Notes: generated from the sequence alone by a model not told the origin. Shown: positions 24,906 to 33,865, counted from the first letter of the stretch. The stretch is 64,000 nt of DNA from JAJFJD01 sp965228695 (GCA_965228695.1 CBDDIB010000002.1:2604001-2668000), one strand, 5' to 3'. A program made the numbers and translations.

Positions 24906-26375
24906 ATGGTCAAACCAGCGAATATGATCTTCTTCATGTCGGACAATCATACCCGCGACCTCCTCGGCGCGGCGGGGCATCCGGTGGTCCAGACACCGAC
25001 GTTGGACAAAATCGCGACCGGCGGCGTGCGGTTCGAAAACGCGTATTCGACGAGCCCGCTCTGTTGTCCGTCGCGGGCCGGCCTCGCGACCGGGCGCTAT
25101 CCGCATCAAACGGGCTATTGGGACAACGCGCTCGCCTATGACGGGAGGACGCCGACGTGGCACGGCCGCGTTCGCGACCAGGGCCATACCGCCGTTTCCA
25201 TCGGCAAGCTGCATTTCATGTCCGGCGAGAACGACAACGGCTTTTCCGAAGAAATCGTCCCGATGCATATCGTCGAAGGGAAGGGCGCGCTGATCGGCCT
25301 GTTGCGGGCGACGCAGGAAGGCGTGCCGCCGCGCACCGGGCCGCGTGCGATGTACGACAAGTCGGGCATCGGCGAGGCGGACTACCAGCGCTACGACGTC
25401 GTGGTAACGGAAAACGCGATCAAGTGGCTGCAGGACCATGGCGCGAAGCAGGAAAAGCCCTGGGTGCTGTTCGTGTCCTACGCCAGCCCGCATCCGCCCT
25501 TCGCGGTTCCGAAACGCTTCTACGATTTGTATCCGGAGGCGGACATGCCGCTGCCCGTCCAGTTCGATGCCGCGTCGCGGCCGGATCATCCGTCCGTCGC
25601 GCATATCCGGCAGGTGGATGGTCTAGAGGCGCCGGTCGACGAAGCCTATGTGCGCCGTACGGTGGCGGGCTACTGCGGCCTCGTCACGCATCTCGACGAG
25701 CAGATCGGCCACGTCATGAAAACCGCCGAGGATTTGGGCCTGCTCGACAGCACCCGCATCCTCTACACCAGCGACCATGGCGAAGCCGCGGGCAATCACG
25801 GGCTCTTCGGAAAGTCGAACCTGTACGAGCATTCCATCGGCGTGCCGTTGCTGATGAGCGGCCCGGGCATTTCCGCGGGCGGTGTGGTATCGCAGCTTGC
25901 ATCGCATGTGGACCTGTTCCCGACTGTGGTCGAAGCGCTTGGAGCGTCGCTTGCCGACGAAGACGCGGACTTGCCGGGCGCGTCGCTGTGGCCGGCCGTC
26001 GGTGGCCAGGAAACCGACCGGCTCGCCTTCGCCGAGTTCCATGCGCAGTCGTCCAAGACCGCGAGTTTCTTGCTGCGCGCCGGCAAGGATAAGCTGATCT
26101 ATCACGTGAACATGCCGCGACAACGCTTTGATTTGGAATCCGATCCGCAGGAGACGAACGATCTTGCGATCGGCGGCGGCGCGGACGCGACCGCTGATGC
26201 GTTGGAAGCGAAACTTCGCGAGATGCTGGATCCGGAAGCGGTGAATCAGCGCGCCATGGCCGATCAATTGGCGCATGCGGACCGGCACGGCGGCGTCGAC
26301 GCGGTGCGCGATCGCGGCACCTTCAGTTACACGCCGGTACCGGGCGACGATCTGAATCTTGAGAAGGTCGGCTAG
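24906..26375 (+). CDS. Sulfatase (alkaline phosphatase superfamily)
   Basis: 489 residues without an obvious signal peptide, so cytoplasmic. MSDNHTRD (residues 11-18) supplies metal ligands. C53-C-P-S-R57 is the sulfatase signature in which C53 would be converted to formylglycine. SIGKLHF and TSDHGEAAGNHGLFGKSNLYEHSIGVP carry further metal and sulfate ligands. The layout resembles choline-sulfatase-like and phosphonate-monoester-hydrolase-like enzymes that cleave sulfate or phosphate esters. The C-terminus is unusually extended with an Asp-rich tail. The stop overlaps that of the convergent desulfhydrase gene by 4 bp. A related sulfatase starts at 63656. Confidence 0.87.
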   Translation: MVKPANMIFFMSDNHTRDLLGAAGHPVVQTPTLDKIATGGVRFENAYSTSPLCCPSRAGLATGRYPHQTGYWDNALAYDGRTPTWHGRVRDQGHTAVSIGKLHFMSGENDNGFSEEIVPMHIVEGKGALIGLLRATQEGVPPRTGPRAMYDKSGIGEADYQRYDVVVTENAIKWLQDHGAKQEKPWVLFVSYASPHPPFAVPKRFYDLYPEADMPLPVQFDAASRPDHPSVAHIRQVDGLEAPVDEAYVRRTVAGYCGLVTHLDEQIGHVMKTAEDLGLLDSTRILYTSDHGEAAGNHGLFGKSNLYEHSIGVPLLMSGPGISAGGVVSQLASHVDLFPTVVEALGASLADEDADLPGASLWPAVGGQETDRLAFAEFHAQSSKTASFLLRAGKDKLIYHVNMPRQRFDLESDPQETNDLAIGGGADATADALEAKLREMLDPEAVNQRAMADQLAHADRHGGVDAVRDRGTFSYTPVPGDDLNLEKVG

Positions 26376-27394
26376 GCCGGTTTCGCGAAGGCCGAGCGAT
26401 AGGCAAAGAGGGCGGGCGTGCCGCCGGTATGGATGAACAGCACCCGGTCGGACGGCTTGAACCGTCCCGCGCGGATTAGTCCGATCAGACCGGCAAACCC
26501 CTTGCCCGAATAGACCGGGTCGAGCAGCAGGCCCTCCAACCGGCCGGCGAGATCCACCGCTTCCGTCATGCCGTCGGTGACCAACCCGTATCCGTCGCCC
26601 GCGTATCCGGCGACGACCTCGATCCGTTCCGGTGGAAGCCGGTCCGCGATGTCCAGAAATTCGCAGGTTTCGTGGTAAAGCCGGGTGACGTCCGCATGCA
26701 CTCGTTCGGGCTCGGCGTCGATGTCGATCCCGATGACCGGCAGGTCCGGCGCCAACGCGGTGACACCCGCCAGAATGCCGGCCTGCGTCCCGGCGCTGCC
26801 CGAGGCATGGACGATGGCGTCGATGGCCAGACCGGCGTCATCCAGTTGCTGCAGGAGTTCGACGACGAACTGAACGTATCCCATCGTGCCCAACACGTTG
26901 GAACCGCCATAGGGCACGATGTACGGCTTCTTGCCGCGGTCCGCGAGACGGTCGGCGATGCCGGGAAGGAGGGCGTTTCGGTCGGCGCCCCAGGAGATCG
27001 GTTCCAACTCTGCGCCGAACAGGCCGTCGAGGAAGATGTTCCCCGTCTCATAGTAGTCCGCATCGACCTTCGGCACGCGGCCGTCCATCACCGCCAAATG
27101 ACAGCCCAGCCCCAGCTTGGCGCAGGCGGCCGCCGTCTGGCGGATATGGTTCGATTGCGTAACGCCGCCGGACACCACGGTATCCGCGCCCTTGGCGATC
27201 GCGTCGGCGAGCAGGAATTCCAGCTTGCGCACCTTATTGCCGCCCATGCCGAGACCGGTGCAATCGTCGCGTTTCACGATGATTGACGGCCCGCCGAGCG
27301 CCGCGGTGAGGCGTTCCAGCCGTTCGATCGGCGTCGGCAGATGCGCCAGTTTCGCGCGGGGCAGGGCCGCTAGGGTTTTGGCAATGTCGCTCAT
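26372..27394 (-). CDS. D-cysteine desulfhydrase / ACC-deaminase family PLP enzyme
   Basis: 340 residues. GGNKVRKLEF holds the PLP lysine (K54), SGGVTQSNHIRQTAAA is the substrate loop, and HASGSAGTQAG is the phosphate-binding glycine loop. These features and the length fit the D-cysteine desulfhydrase/1-aminocyclopropane-1-carboxylate deaminase family, which converts D-cysteine to pyruvate, H2S and ammonia or opens the cyclopropane ring. Sequence alone favours the desulfhydrase branch only weakly. A 258-bp spacer separates it from the divergent 3-hydroxyacyl-CoA dehydrogenase gene. Confidence 0.83.
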   Translation of the reverse strand: MSDIAKTLAALPRAKLAHLPTPIERLERLTAALGGPSIIVKRDDCTGLGMGGNKVRKLEFLLADAIAKGADTVVSGGVTQSNHIRQTAAACAKLGLGCHLAVMDGRVPKVDADYYETGNIFLDGLFGAELEPISWGADRNALLPGIADRLADRGKKPYIVPYGGSNVLGTMGYVQFVVELLQQLDDAGLAIDAIVHASGSAGTQAGILAGVTALAPDLPVIGIDIDAEPERVHADVTRLYHETCEFLDIADRLPPERIEVVAGYAGDGYGLVTDGMTEAVDLAGRLEGLLLDPVYSGKGFAGLIGLIRAGRFKPSDRVLFIHTGGTPALFAYRSAFAKPA

Positions 27395-27613
27395 GCGGTT
27401 GCACCGCTTTCGAACCCGCTGGAATCGGTTGGCCAGTTGGTCAAATTGGAGGCGCTCCTTTGCTCATCATTGCGAAAGCGAGACGGATTGTTCCGAAATC
27501 TGAAATTCCTTGCTTGGGCGTAGAGGATACGCCACTATCCGTCGCGCGATCCTGGCGGTCGCGCCCGATTTGCCCCAGGGTGACATCCAATATAGTAGAC
27601 TTCAATAAGCCAA

Positions 27614-27631
27614 GAGGCGGCCAACCGCCTC
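27614..27631 (+). other. 5'-leader hairpin before the 3-hydroxyacyl-CoA dehydrogenase gene
   Basis: GAGGCGG-CCAA-CCGCCTC is a perfect 7-bp hairpin ending about 10 nt before the TAAGGAGGGA ribosome binding region of the next gene. It could influence translation or mRNA stability. No T-tract follows, so a terminator is unlikely. Confidence 0.4.
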
Positions 27632-27652
27632 GTGCCCGGATAAGGAGGGACT

Positions 27653-29179
27653 GTGCCGGTCGACGCAAATAAGGACGATCTTCTGATTGGAGTGAGCGGC
27701 GCCGGCGCCATGGGCCGCGGCATCGTCCAGGTAGCCGCCGCGGGCGGTGTGAATGTCCGCCTTTTCGATATAAACGCCGACCAGTGCAAGGAAGCGGTCG
27801 ATTTCATCGGCAAGATGCTCGGCCGCGCGGCGGACAAGGGCCGGATGGCCCAGGAAGACGCCGATGCGGCGATGGGCCGGATCGAGGTCGTCGCCGACGT
27901 CGAGGAATTCTCGCCCTGCGACATTGTCATCGAGGCGGCGACGGAAAACCTCGACATCAAGAAGCAGATTTTCGCGCAGCTCGAAGAGGTCCTGAGCGAT
28001 GATGCGATCATCGCGACCAACACGTCTTCGCTGTCGGTAACCACGATCGCGTCCGCCTGCAAACACCCGGAGCGGGTGGCCGGGTTCCATTTCTTCAATC
28101 CTGTGCCGTTGATGCGGCTGGTCGAGGTCATCGACGGCGTGCTGACCGAGGAGTGGGTCGGCGACGCGCTGATGATCCTCGGCAAGCGGATGACGCGCGA
28201 GCCTGTCCGGCTGAAGGACGCGCCGGGCTTCCTGGTGAACCAGGTGGGCCGCGGCTACAACATCGAATCCCAGCATATTCAGCATGAATGCGTCGCCGAC
28301 TATGTTGATATCGACCGCATCCTGCGCGACGCCGCCGGATTCCGAATGGGGCCGTTCGAACTGCTGGACCTGACGGCCCTGGACGTAACGCATCCGGCGA
28401 CCGAGCTGATCTACAACCAGTTCTATCAGGAAGCGCGCTATCGGCCGTCGTCGGTGATGCGGGCGCGACTGGAAGCCGGCATGCTCGGCCGCAAGGTCGG
28501 GCGCGGCTATTACGTCTATGAGGACGGCAAGCAGATCGTGCCGGACGAGGCGAGCCCACCGGAGTATGACGGCCGCCCGGTCTGGATCAGCAAGGCCGAG
28601 GCCGACGGACACGACAAGCTGGCTGAGATCGTGCGTGCCTGCGACGGCAAGCTCGACACCGGCGACACGCCGGGATCGGACTCGCTGATCCTGGTGACGC
28701 CGATCGGCGAAGATATCTCCACCACCGCGACGGCGCAGGGTCTCGATCCCGCGCGGACGCTGGGCGTGGACACGCTGGTCGGCCTGACAACGCGCCGCAC
28801 GGTGATGACCAACCCGGCCACCGAGGCCGCGTATCGCGATGCCGCCCATGGCCTGTTGAGCAACGACGGCGTGCCGGCCACGGTAATCCGGGATTGCCCC
28901 GGCTTCATCGGTCAGCGCGTGATCTCGATGATCTGCAATATCGGCTGTCAGATCGCGCAATTCGGCACCGCATCGCCGGAAGACATCGACAAGGCTGTCG
29001 TGCTTGGCCTGAATTATCCGAACGGACCGCTGAAATTTGGCGAGGTTCTGGGTGCGTCGAATGTGCTGCGCATTCTTGACGCGCTCTATCGCTTCTATGG
29101 CGATCCGCGCTATCGTCCGAGTCCGTGGCTGCGCCGCCGCGCGACGTTGGGACTTTCATTATTCAAGACGGAAATCTGA
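27653..29179 (+). CDS. 3-hydroxyacyl-CoA dehydrogenase (PaaH type)
   Basis: 508 residues. SGAGAMGRGIVQ (about 14-25) is the NAD-binding loop, NTSSLSVTTIA and GFHFFNPVPLMRLVEV carry the catalytic Ser, His and Glu region, and GFLVNQVGRGYN begins the C-terminal 3HCDH domain. A second degenerate 3HCDH C-terminal domain (about 405-500) repeats the motif as CPGFIGQRVISM, which is the PaaH-type double-C arrangement. It oxidises (S)-3-hydroxyacyl-CoA with NAD+. The start is GTG after TAAGGAGGGACT. A thiolase gene follows after 14 bp, so the two form a beta-oxidation-type operon. Confidence 0.9.
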   Translation: MPVDANKDDLLIGVSGAGAMGRGIVQVAAAGGVNVRLFDINADQCKEAVDFIGKMLGRAADKGRMAQEDADAAMGRIEVVADVEEFSPCDIVIEAATENLDIKKQIFAQLEEVLSDDAIIATNTSSLSVTTIASACKHPERVAGFHFFNPVPLMRLVEVIDGVLTEEWVGDALMILGKRMTREPVRLKDAPGFLVNQVGRGYNIESQHIQHECVADYVDIDRILRDAAGFRMGPFELLDLTALDVTHPATELIYNQFYQEARYRPSSVMRARLEAGMLGRKVGRGYYVYEDGKQIVPDEASPPEYDGRPVWISKAEADGHDKLAEIVRACDGKLDTGDTPGSDSLILVTPIGEDISTTATAQGLDPARTLGVDTLVGLTTRRTVMTNPATEAAYRDAAHGLLSNDGVPATVIRDCPGFIGQRVISMICNIGCQIAQFGTASPEDIDKAVVLGLNYPNGPLKFGEVLGASNVLRILDALYRFYGDPRYRPSPWLRRRATLGLSLFKTEI

Positions 29180-29193
29180 GAGGAAGAAGGACA

Positions 29194-30399
29194 ATGTTGG
29201 ACGCTTATCTCTACGCCGGAAAACGAACCCCATTTGGCCGTCATGCCGGATCGCTGGCGAAGGTTCGCCCCGACGATATGCTGGCCAGCGCCATCAAGTC
29301 GGTCGTCGAGGATAACCCGATCAACGCGGAAGAGATCGAGGACGTCTATGTCGGCTGCGGCAACCAGGGCGGCGAAGACGCCCGCTGCGTCGCGCGCCAC
29401 GCACTGCTTCTGGCCGGTCTGCCGGAATCGGTGCCGGGCATGGTCTTCCAGCGCAACTGCGCGAGCGGGCTCAGCGCCATTTCCTCGGCGGCCCAGGCCA
29501 TCACGGTCGGCGAGGCCGACATGATCGTCGCCGGTGGCGTCGAGAGCATGAGCCGCGCGCCCTTCGTGGTCGGCAAGTCGGAGAATGCCTTCGGCCGCGA
29601 CTTCAAGGTCTTCGATTCCACCATCGGCGACCGTTTCCCGAACCCGCGTATCCATAAGGAATTCGGCGCGGATTCGATGCCGGAAACCGCCGACAACCTG
29701 GCGTCGGATTTCCAGATCACCCGCGAGGAAGCGGATACCTTCGCGCTCGCGTCGCAGATGAAATACAAGGCCGGAAAGGAAGCCGGTTTCTTCGACGACG
29801 AAATCGATCCTGTCACCTATGACGGCGGACGCAAGGTCGGCGAGGTGACGGTCAGCGAGGACGAGCATCCGCGTCCGCAGACGACGATGGAAAGCTTGGC
29901 CAAGCTGCGCAACCTGTTCGAGGGCGGCGTCACCACGGCCGGCAACGCGTCGGGCGTCAACGACGGCGCGGTGGCCGTGCTGATCGGCAGCAAGGAACTC
30001 GGCGAGCGCACCGGCATGAAGCCGATCGCGAAGATCCTGTCGACCGCCGCGGCCGGTGTCCCGCCGCGCATCATGGGCTACGGCCCGGTCCCGGCGACAG
30101 AGAAAGCATTGGCCCGCGCCGGCCTGACCCACAAGGACCTGGACGTCATCGAGATCAACGAGGCCTTCGCCTCGCAGGTTCTGGCTTGCCTCAAGGGCAT
30201 GGGCCTGCCGTATGACGACAGCCGCGTGAACATGAACGGCGGCGCCATCGCGCTCGGCCATCCGCTGGGTGCCTCCGGGCCCCGCATCGCCCTGACGGCG
30301 GCACGGCAGTTGGAGCGGACGGGCGGCAAATACGCGCTTGCCACGCTCTGCGTCGGCATCGGCCAGGGCGCGGCGATGATCATGGAACGCTGCGACTAA
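29194..30399 (+). CDS. Acetyl-CoA C-acyltransferase (thiolase)
   Basis: 401 residues. C89 in FQRNCASGLSA is the acylated cysteine, IEINEAFASQVL and ALGHPLGASGPR provide the catalytic Asn/His loops, and TLCVGIGQGAAM carries the second cysteine. It cleaves 3-oxoacyl-CoA to acetyl-CoA and a shortened acyl-CoA, working with the preceding dehydrogenase. The start at MLDAYLYAGKRTPFG follows GAGAGGAAGAAGGA. The gene ends at a strong terminator at 30413. Confidence 0.92.
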   Translation: MLDAYLYAGKRTPFGRHAGSLAKVRPDDMLASAIKSVVEDNPINAEEIEDVYVGCGNQGGEDARCVARHALLLAGLPESVPGMVFQRNCASGLSAISSAAQAITVGEADMIVAGGVESMSRAPFVVGKSENAFGRDFKVFDSTIGDRFPNPRIHKEFGADSMPETADNLASDFQITREEADTFALASQMKYKAGKEAGFFDDEIDPVTYDGGRKVGEVTVSEDEHPRPQTTMESLAKLRNLFEGGVTTAGNASGVNDGAVAVLIGSKELGERTGMKPIAKILSTAAAGVPPRIMGYGPVPATEKALARAGLTHKDLDVIEINEAFASQVLACLKGMGLPYDDSRVNMNGGAIALGHPLGASGPRIALTAARQLERTGGKYALATLCVGIGQGAAMIMERCD

Positions 30400-30412
30400 T
30401 TTCCCGTTGGCG

Positions 30413-30450
30413 ATCCCCGTGCTGGTAATTCCGGCACGGGGATTTATTTT
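30413..30450 (+). terminator. Rho-independent terminator after the thiolase gene
   Basis: ATCCCCGTGC and GCACGGGGAT form a perfect 10-bp stem, extendable by three more pairs around a TAATT loop. TTATTTT follows. Confidence 0.92.
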
Positions 30451-30514
30451 GGCTCCATGAGACGGCGTTGCCGGCCCACCGGCGGCGCCCGAAACCGTGA
30501 GAGGATACTTCCCC

Positions 30515-31699
30515 GTGTCGGAACTGAGACCTGATTTCGCCTGGGACGACCCGTTCCTGCTGGACGATCAACTGACCGAGGACGAACGGCAGATCCGTGA
30601 CGTTGCGCGCGACTTCGCGCAGGAACGGCTGATGCCGGAAATCCTCGAATGGAACCGGCACGAATCCTTCGATCCCGGGATCATGAAGGAGTTCGGCGAG
30701 CTGGGATTCCTCGGCGCGAACATCCCGGAATACGGCTGCGCCGGGATCGGTTTCGTCGCCTACGGCCTGATCGCCCGCGAGTTGGAGCGGGTCGACACGG
30801 CGTTCCGGTCGGGGGTCGGCGTGCAGTCCGGCCTCGTCATGGCGCCGATCTATCAGTACGGCAGCGACGACCAGAAGGAAAAATACCTGCCGGGCCTCCG
30901 CGACGGCACGACGATCGGCTGTTTCGGCCTGACCGAGCCGGACCACGGCTCCGATGCCGGCAGCATGAAATCGCGGGCACGCGCGGTGGACGGCGGCTAC
31001 AAACTCAGCGGCACCAAGCAGTGGATCACGCATTCCCCCATCGCCGACCTGTTCCTGGTCTGGGCCAAGGACGACGACGGCAAGGTCGGCGGTTTCCTGA
31101 TCGAGAAGGGGGCCAAGGGCCTCGATAACCCGAAGATCGAGGGCAAGTTCTCCGTTCGGGCGTCCCCGACCGGGTTCATCATGATGGACGACGTCTTCGT
31201 GCCGGAGGAGAACCGCCTGCCGGAAGCCCGCGGCCTCGGCGCGCCGCTCTCTTGCCTCAACAACGCGCGCTTTGGCATCTGCTGGGGCGCGATGGGGGCC
31301 GCCGAATTCTGCTGGCATGCCTCCCGGCAATACACGCTCGACCGGACGCAATTCGGCCGGCCGCTGGCGGCGACGCAGTTGGTGCAGAAGAAACTCGCCG
31401 ACATGCAGACCGAGATCACGCTCGGCCTCCAGGGCGCCTACCGGATCAGCCGCATGCGCGAGGAAGGCACCGTGAGTTCCGAGGCGATCTCGCTGGTCAA
31501 GCGCAACAACACCGGCAAGGCGCTGGACATCGCCCGCGTCGCTCGCGACATGCACGGCGGCAACGGCATCGTCGACGAATTCCACGTGATCCGTCACATG
31601 ATGAACATGGAGACGATCAACACGCTGGAAGGCACCTACGATATCCACACCCTGATCCTGGGACGCTCGCAGACGGGCATCCAGGCGTTCACGGGATGA
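30515..31699 (+). CDS. gcdH: Glutaryl-CoA dehydrogenase
   Basis: 394 residues. The N-terminal motif FAWDDPFLLDDQLTEDERQI, the loop CFGLTEPDHGSDAGSMKSRA, and LEGTYDIHTLILGR near the C-terminus (with the catalytic glutamate) match the GcdH family closely. The enzyme oxidatively decarboxylates glutaryl-CoA to crotonyl-CoA in lysine and tryptophan catabolism. I choose the GTG at 30515 because GAGAGGA precedes it and VSELRPDFAWDD matches the family N-terminus. An in-frame GTG 18 bp upstream is less likely. A diverged copy of its last 183 bp lies at 33461-33643, beyond a low-GC island. Confidence 0.93.
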   Translation: MSELRPDFAWDDPFLLDDQLTEDERQIRDVARDFAQERLMPEILEWNRHESFDPGIMKEFGELGFLGANIPEYGCAGIGFVAYGLIARELERVDTAFRSGVGVQSGLVMAPIYQYGSDDQKEKYLPGLRDGTTIGCFGLTEPDHGSDAGSMKSRARAVDGGYKLSGTKQWITHSPIADLFLVWAKDDDGKVGGFLIEKGAKGLDNPKIEGKFSVRASPTGFIMMDDVFVPEENRLPEARGLGAPLSCLNNARFGICWGAMGAAEFCWHASRQYTLDRTQFGRPLAATQLVQKKLADMQTEITLGLQGAYRISRMREEGTVSSEAISLVKRNNTGKALDIARVARDMHGGNGIVDEFHVIRHMMNMETINTLEGTYDIHTLILGRSQTGIQAFTG

Positions 31700-31776
31700 T
31701 TGGACACCAGCGCATTGGGACTTATTTCAGATGCTGTCGGTCATGTTGAGGCACGACATTAAGCGCCTTTTTTGCG

Positions 31777-32904
31777 CTACCATTGCCCGGTTGCTTTTCC
31801 AAACATCCACATGTCGATCCCAGTATTGCAGGAAAATCCGAATGTTGGATTGCAGTTGGCCGCGCCCGCCGAACGTTTATTTCTCTTCATCTGTGATAAC
31901 GCCCGTTTTGCGTCTTCACGAGCGAGCGCATTGATTATAGTGCGGGCCTTACCTTTGACATACGGGTTTCCATTTGCATAAGCCGTAGCCACCCAACTTT
32001 GTCCGTAGAAAGAATTTCCACTGAGTTCGTGGTGGGGTCTCATAAGCATCACGCCTTGGTTCAATGCGGCGAGCCAATTTTTCCGCGCGGCGCTCTTCAA
32101 AAAATAGAACTGAGCTTTATACACGTCGCGTTCCACACCAAGCCCCAGATAATGGAGGCGACCGAGACTATTCTGTGCATATTTGTTGCACTGCTTGGCA
32201 GATTTCCTGAACCAAGCAAGTGCCTTTTCGATATTCTTTTGAAGATGCAGCCCCTCCTCGTGCAAAATCCCCATCACCCATTGCGAGTCGGAATTTCCGG
32301 CAAGGGCATCGGCCCGAACGCGATCAACCTCCGCCATCGTCTTGGGTATCGGTGGTTCTTCCGGACTCTGCTTGGTCTTACAATTCCCTCCCGCCGCATA
32401 GTAGGATTCCCGTTCTACTTCGAAATCCCGCAAATCTATAGCGCGCGTCGGCTGCGATGCCGGCACGACCGCCATGATCTCTTGAGTGCCCCGAATGACA
32501 GCGATATAGGGCCAATCCTGTTTCTGATCTCCAAAAATCTTGACATACTCGTCATGCCCGCGGACAAGCACAGGTGTACCATCACCGATGCAATCAAACG
32601 GACCCTTGGGGCATTTGGGAATGCGGCGCCTGAGGTCTTTTAGCGAATAATATTTAAATATTCCAAACCCAGCGTGTCCGATCTTCCGCTGTAGGAGTTC
32701 TTCCTTCGCGTTCCATTCAGCTTTCAACAGGATCCATGGTGATTTCTTCGGCTTCTCTTTCTTTGATAGCATTAAGGCCGCGTTGGGGTCCTTCTCGAAA
32801 ATGGAGGCGACATCGTCGGCGGTTGCGATATCCGAAATTAGAAATATGAAGATCGGTCCGATAAACAGGGCCTTCCAAGCGCGTGTTAAATGTCCGAGTG
32901 ACAT
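31777..32904 (-). CDS. Sel1-repeat secreted/periplasmic protein
   Basis: 375 residues from MSLGHLTRAW, which begins a signal peptide (hydrophobic KALFIGPIFIFLISDIATA, cleavage around residue 30). A longer in-frame start reads through repeat DNA and is rejected. Residues about 195-300 contain two to three Sel1-like TPR units, for example SDSQWVMGILHEEGL, KALAWFRKSAKQ and LGVERDVYKAQFYFLKSAA. The N-terminal 150 residues match no family I know. Several Cys residues (KCPKGPFDC, NCNPTFGFSC) suggest disulfides. GC content is clearly lower than in the flanks, consistent with horizontal acquisition. The island is bounded by the duplicated gcdH 3' end. Confidence 0.75.
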   Translation of the reverse strand: MSLGHLTRAWKALFIGPIFIFLISDIATADDVASIFEKDPNAALMLSKKEKPKKSPWILLKAEWNAKEELLQRKIGHAGFGIFKYYSLKDLRRRIPKCPKGPFDCIGDGTPVLVRGHDEYVKIFGDQKQDWPYIAVIRGTQEIMAVVPASQPTRAIDLRDFEVERESYYAAGGNCKTKQSPEEPPIPKTMAEVDRVRADALAGNSDSQWVMGILHEEGLHLQKNIEKALAWFRKSAKQCNKYAQNSLGRLHYLGLGVERDVYKAQFYFLKSAARKNWLAALNQGVMLMRPHHELSGNSFYGQSWVATAYANGNPYVKGKARTIINALAREDAKRALSQMKRNKRSAGAANCNPTFGFSCNTGIDMWMFGKATGQW

Positions 32905-32937
32905 TGCCGACCTCGCATCATGTTTGGCGAGAGTACC

Positions 32938-33129
32938 CGCCAAAAAGCCAGTGTTGCCAATTCGTGGGCGTTTCCAATGCAAAACCGTTAGAACTTCAAA
33001 AGCATGCCATTGGCATTGCTGGCAGACAAGCAGCTTTCAATCTTGGGTTAATTCTCGTCCAATAGTCTCAATTTACCGCGAAACTCACCTTGACCAATAG
33101 GGCGACAACGCCGCCATCGTAGTCGGCAT
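32938..33129. repeat. 190-bp direct repeat, copy 1
   Basis: This unit begins CGCCAAAAAGCCAGTGTTGC and ends CATCGTAGTCGGCAT. It recurs almost unchanged at 33156-33343 with one small indel (ATAGTCTCAATTTACC versus ATACCATTTACC). It lies immediately upstream of the Sel1 gene start and has no transposase or clear coding content. Confidence 0.9.
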
Positions 33130-33155
33130 TTAGCTGCTTGTCCAATGGCGAAACT

Positions 33156-33343
33156 CGCCAAAAAGCCAGTGTTGCCAATTCGTGGGCGTTTCCAATGCAA
33201 AACCGTTAGAACTTCAAAAGCATGCCATTGGCATTGCTGGCAGACAAGCAGCTTTCAATCTTGGGTTAATTCTCGTCCAATACCATTTACCGCGAAACTC
33301 ACCTTGACCAATAGGGCGACAACGCCGCCATCGTAGTCGGCAT
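33156..33343. repeat. 190-bp direct repeat, copy 2
   Basis: Second copy of the unit at 32938-33129, separated by a 26-bp spacer. By eye the two differ only at the indel, so the duplication is recent or is homogenised. Between this copy and the gcdH remnant (33344-33460) I see no gene. Confidence 0.9.
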
Positions 33344-33460
33344 GCGCCCGGACGCTCTATCTGAAGCGGACTTGGTACCGACACAATGCGATTCGCTTAG
33401 ATGACGGATATCAGAACGGGAAAACCATCGAGTTAGTTAGGGATTTCGGGTGATTTCCGG

Positions 33461-33643
33461 AAAGCGTTGGAGATCGCCTGGGTCGCCCGCGACATGCACG
33501 GCGGCAACGGCATCGTCGACGAATTCCACGTGATCCGTCACATGATGAACATGGAGACGATCAACACGTTGGAAGGCACCTACGATATCCACACGCTGAT
33601 CCTCGGCCGCTCGCAGACGGGCATCCAGGCGTTCACGGGCTAG
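33461..33643 (+). pseudogene. Truncated second copy of the gcdH 3' end
   Basis: 183 bp align without gaps to positions 31517-31699 of gcdH and end in a stop codon. About 13 bases differ by eye (about 93% identity), mostly at third positions. The encoded tail (VARDMHGGNGIVDEFHVIRH and so on) has one R-to-W and one D-to-E change. No start codon or N-terminal region precedes it, so it is a remnant. It marks the far boundary of the low-GC Sel1 island. Confidence 0.88.
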
Positions 33644-33654
33644 GGCGGCGCGGG

Positions 33655-33738
33655 CCTCATGCTTCGACAGGCTCAGCATGAGGGACAGGTTCGGCGCAAG
33701 CATCGCGCAATCCACACGCTGATCCTGTCGAAGCATGG
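33655..33738. repeat. Palindromic repeat (TTCGACAGGCTCAGC family)
   Basis: CATGCTTCGACAGGCTCAGC followed by ATGAGG, and then GATCCTGTCGAAGCATGG about 35 bp later, form inverted arms of the same dispersed element seen at 18640-18731. It lies between the gcdH remnant and the GST gene. Confidence 0.75.
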
Positions 33739-33766
33739 CGGGACAGGACGCCACCCTTTTGTCGCT

Positions 33767-33821
33767 CCCGCGTACGCGGGTGTCCATCGTGATCATAGAT
33801 TCCCGCTTTCGCGGGAATGAC
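33767..33821. repeat. Palindromic repeat (CCCGCGTACGCGGG / ATTCCCGC-GCGGGAAT family)
   Basis: A perfect palindrome CCCGCGTACGCGGG (33767-33780) is followed 18 bp later by ATTCCCGC-TTT-CGCGGGAAT. This pair is the widely dispersed alpha/betaproteobacterial repeat whose antisense translation gives the familiar PRKRES- and TRVRG-like peptides. Confidence 0.75.
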
Positions 33822-33865
33822 GGTAGAGTTTGAGATCGGACTCCGCGGATATTTTGGAGAAGCCC

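Noticed and set aside
32938..33343. CRISPR array
   Set aside because: Only two copies of a 190-bp unit, no short regular repeats or spacers and no cas genes.
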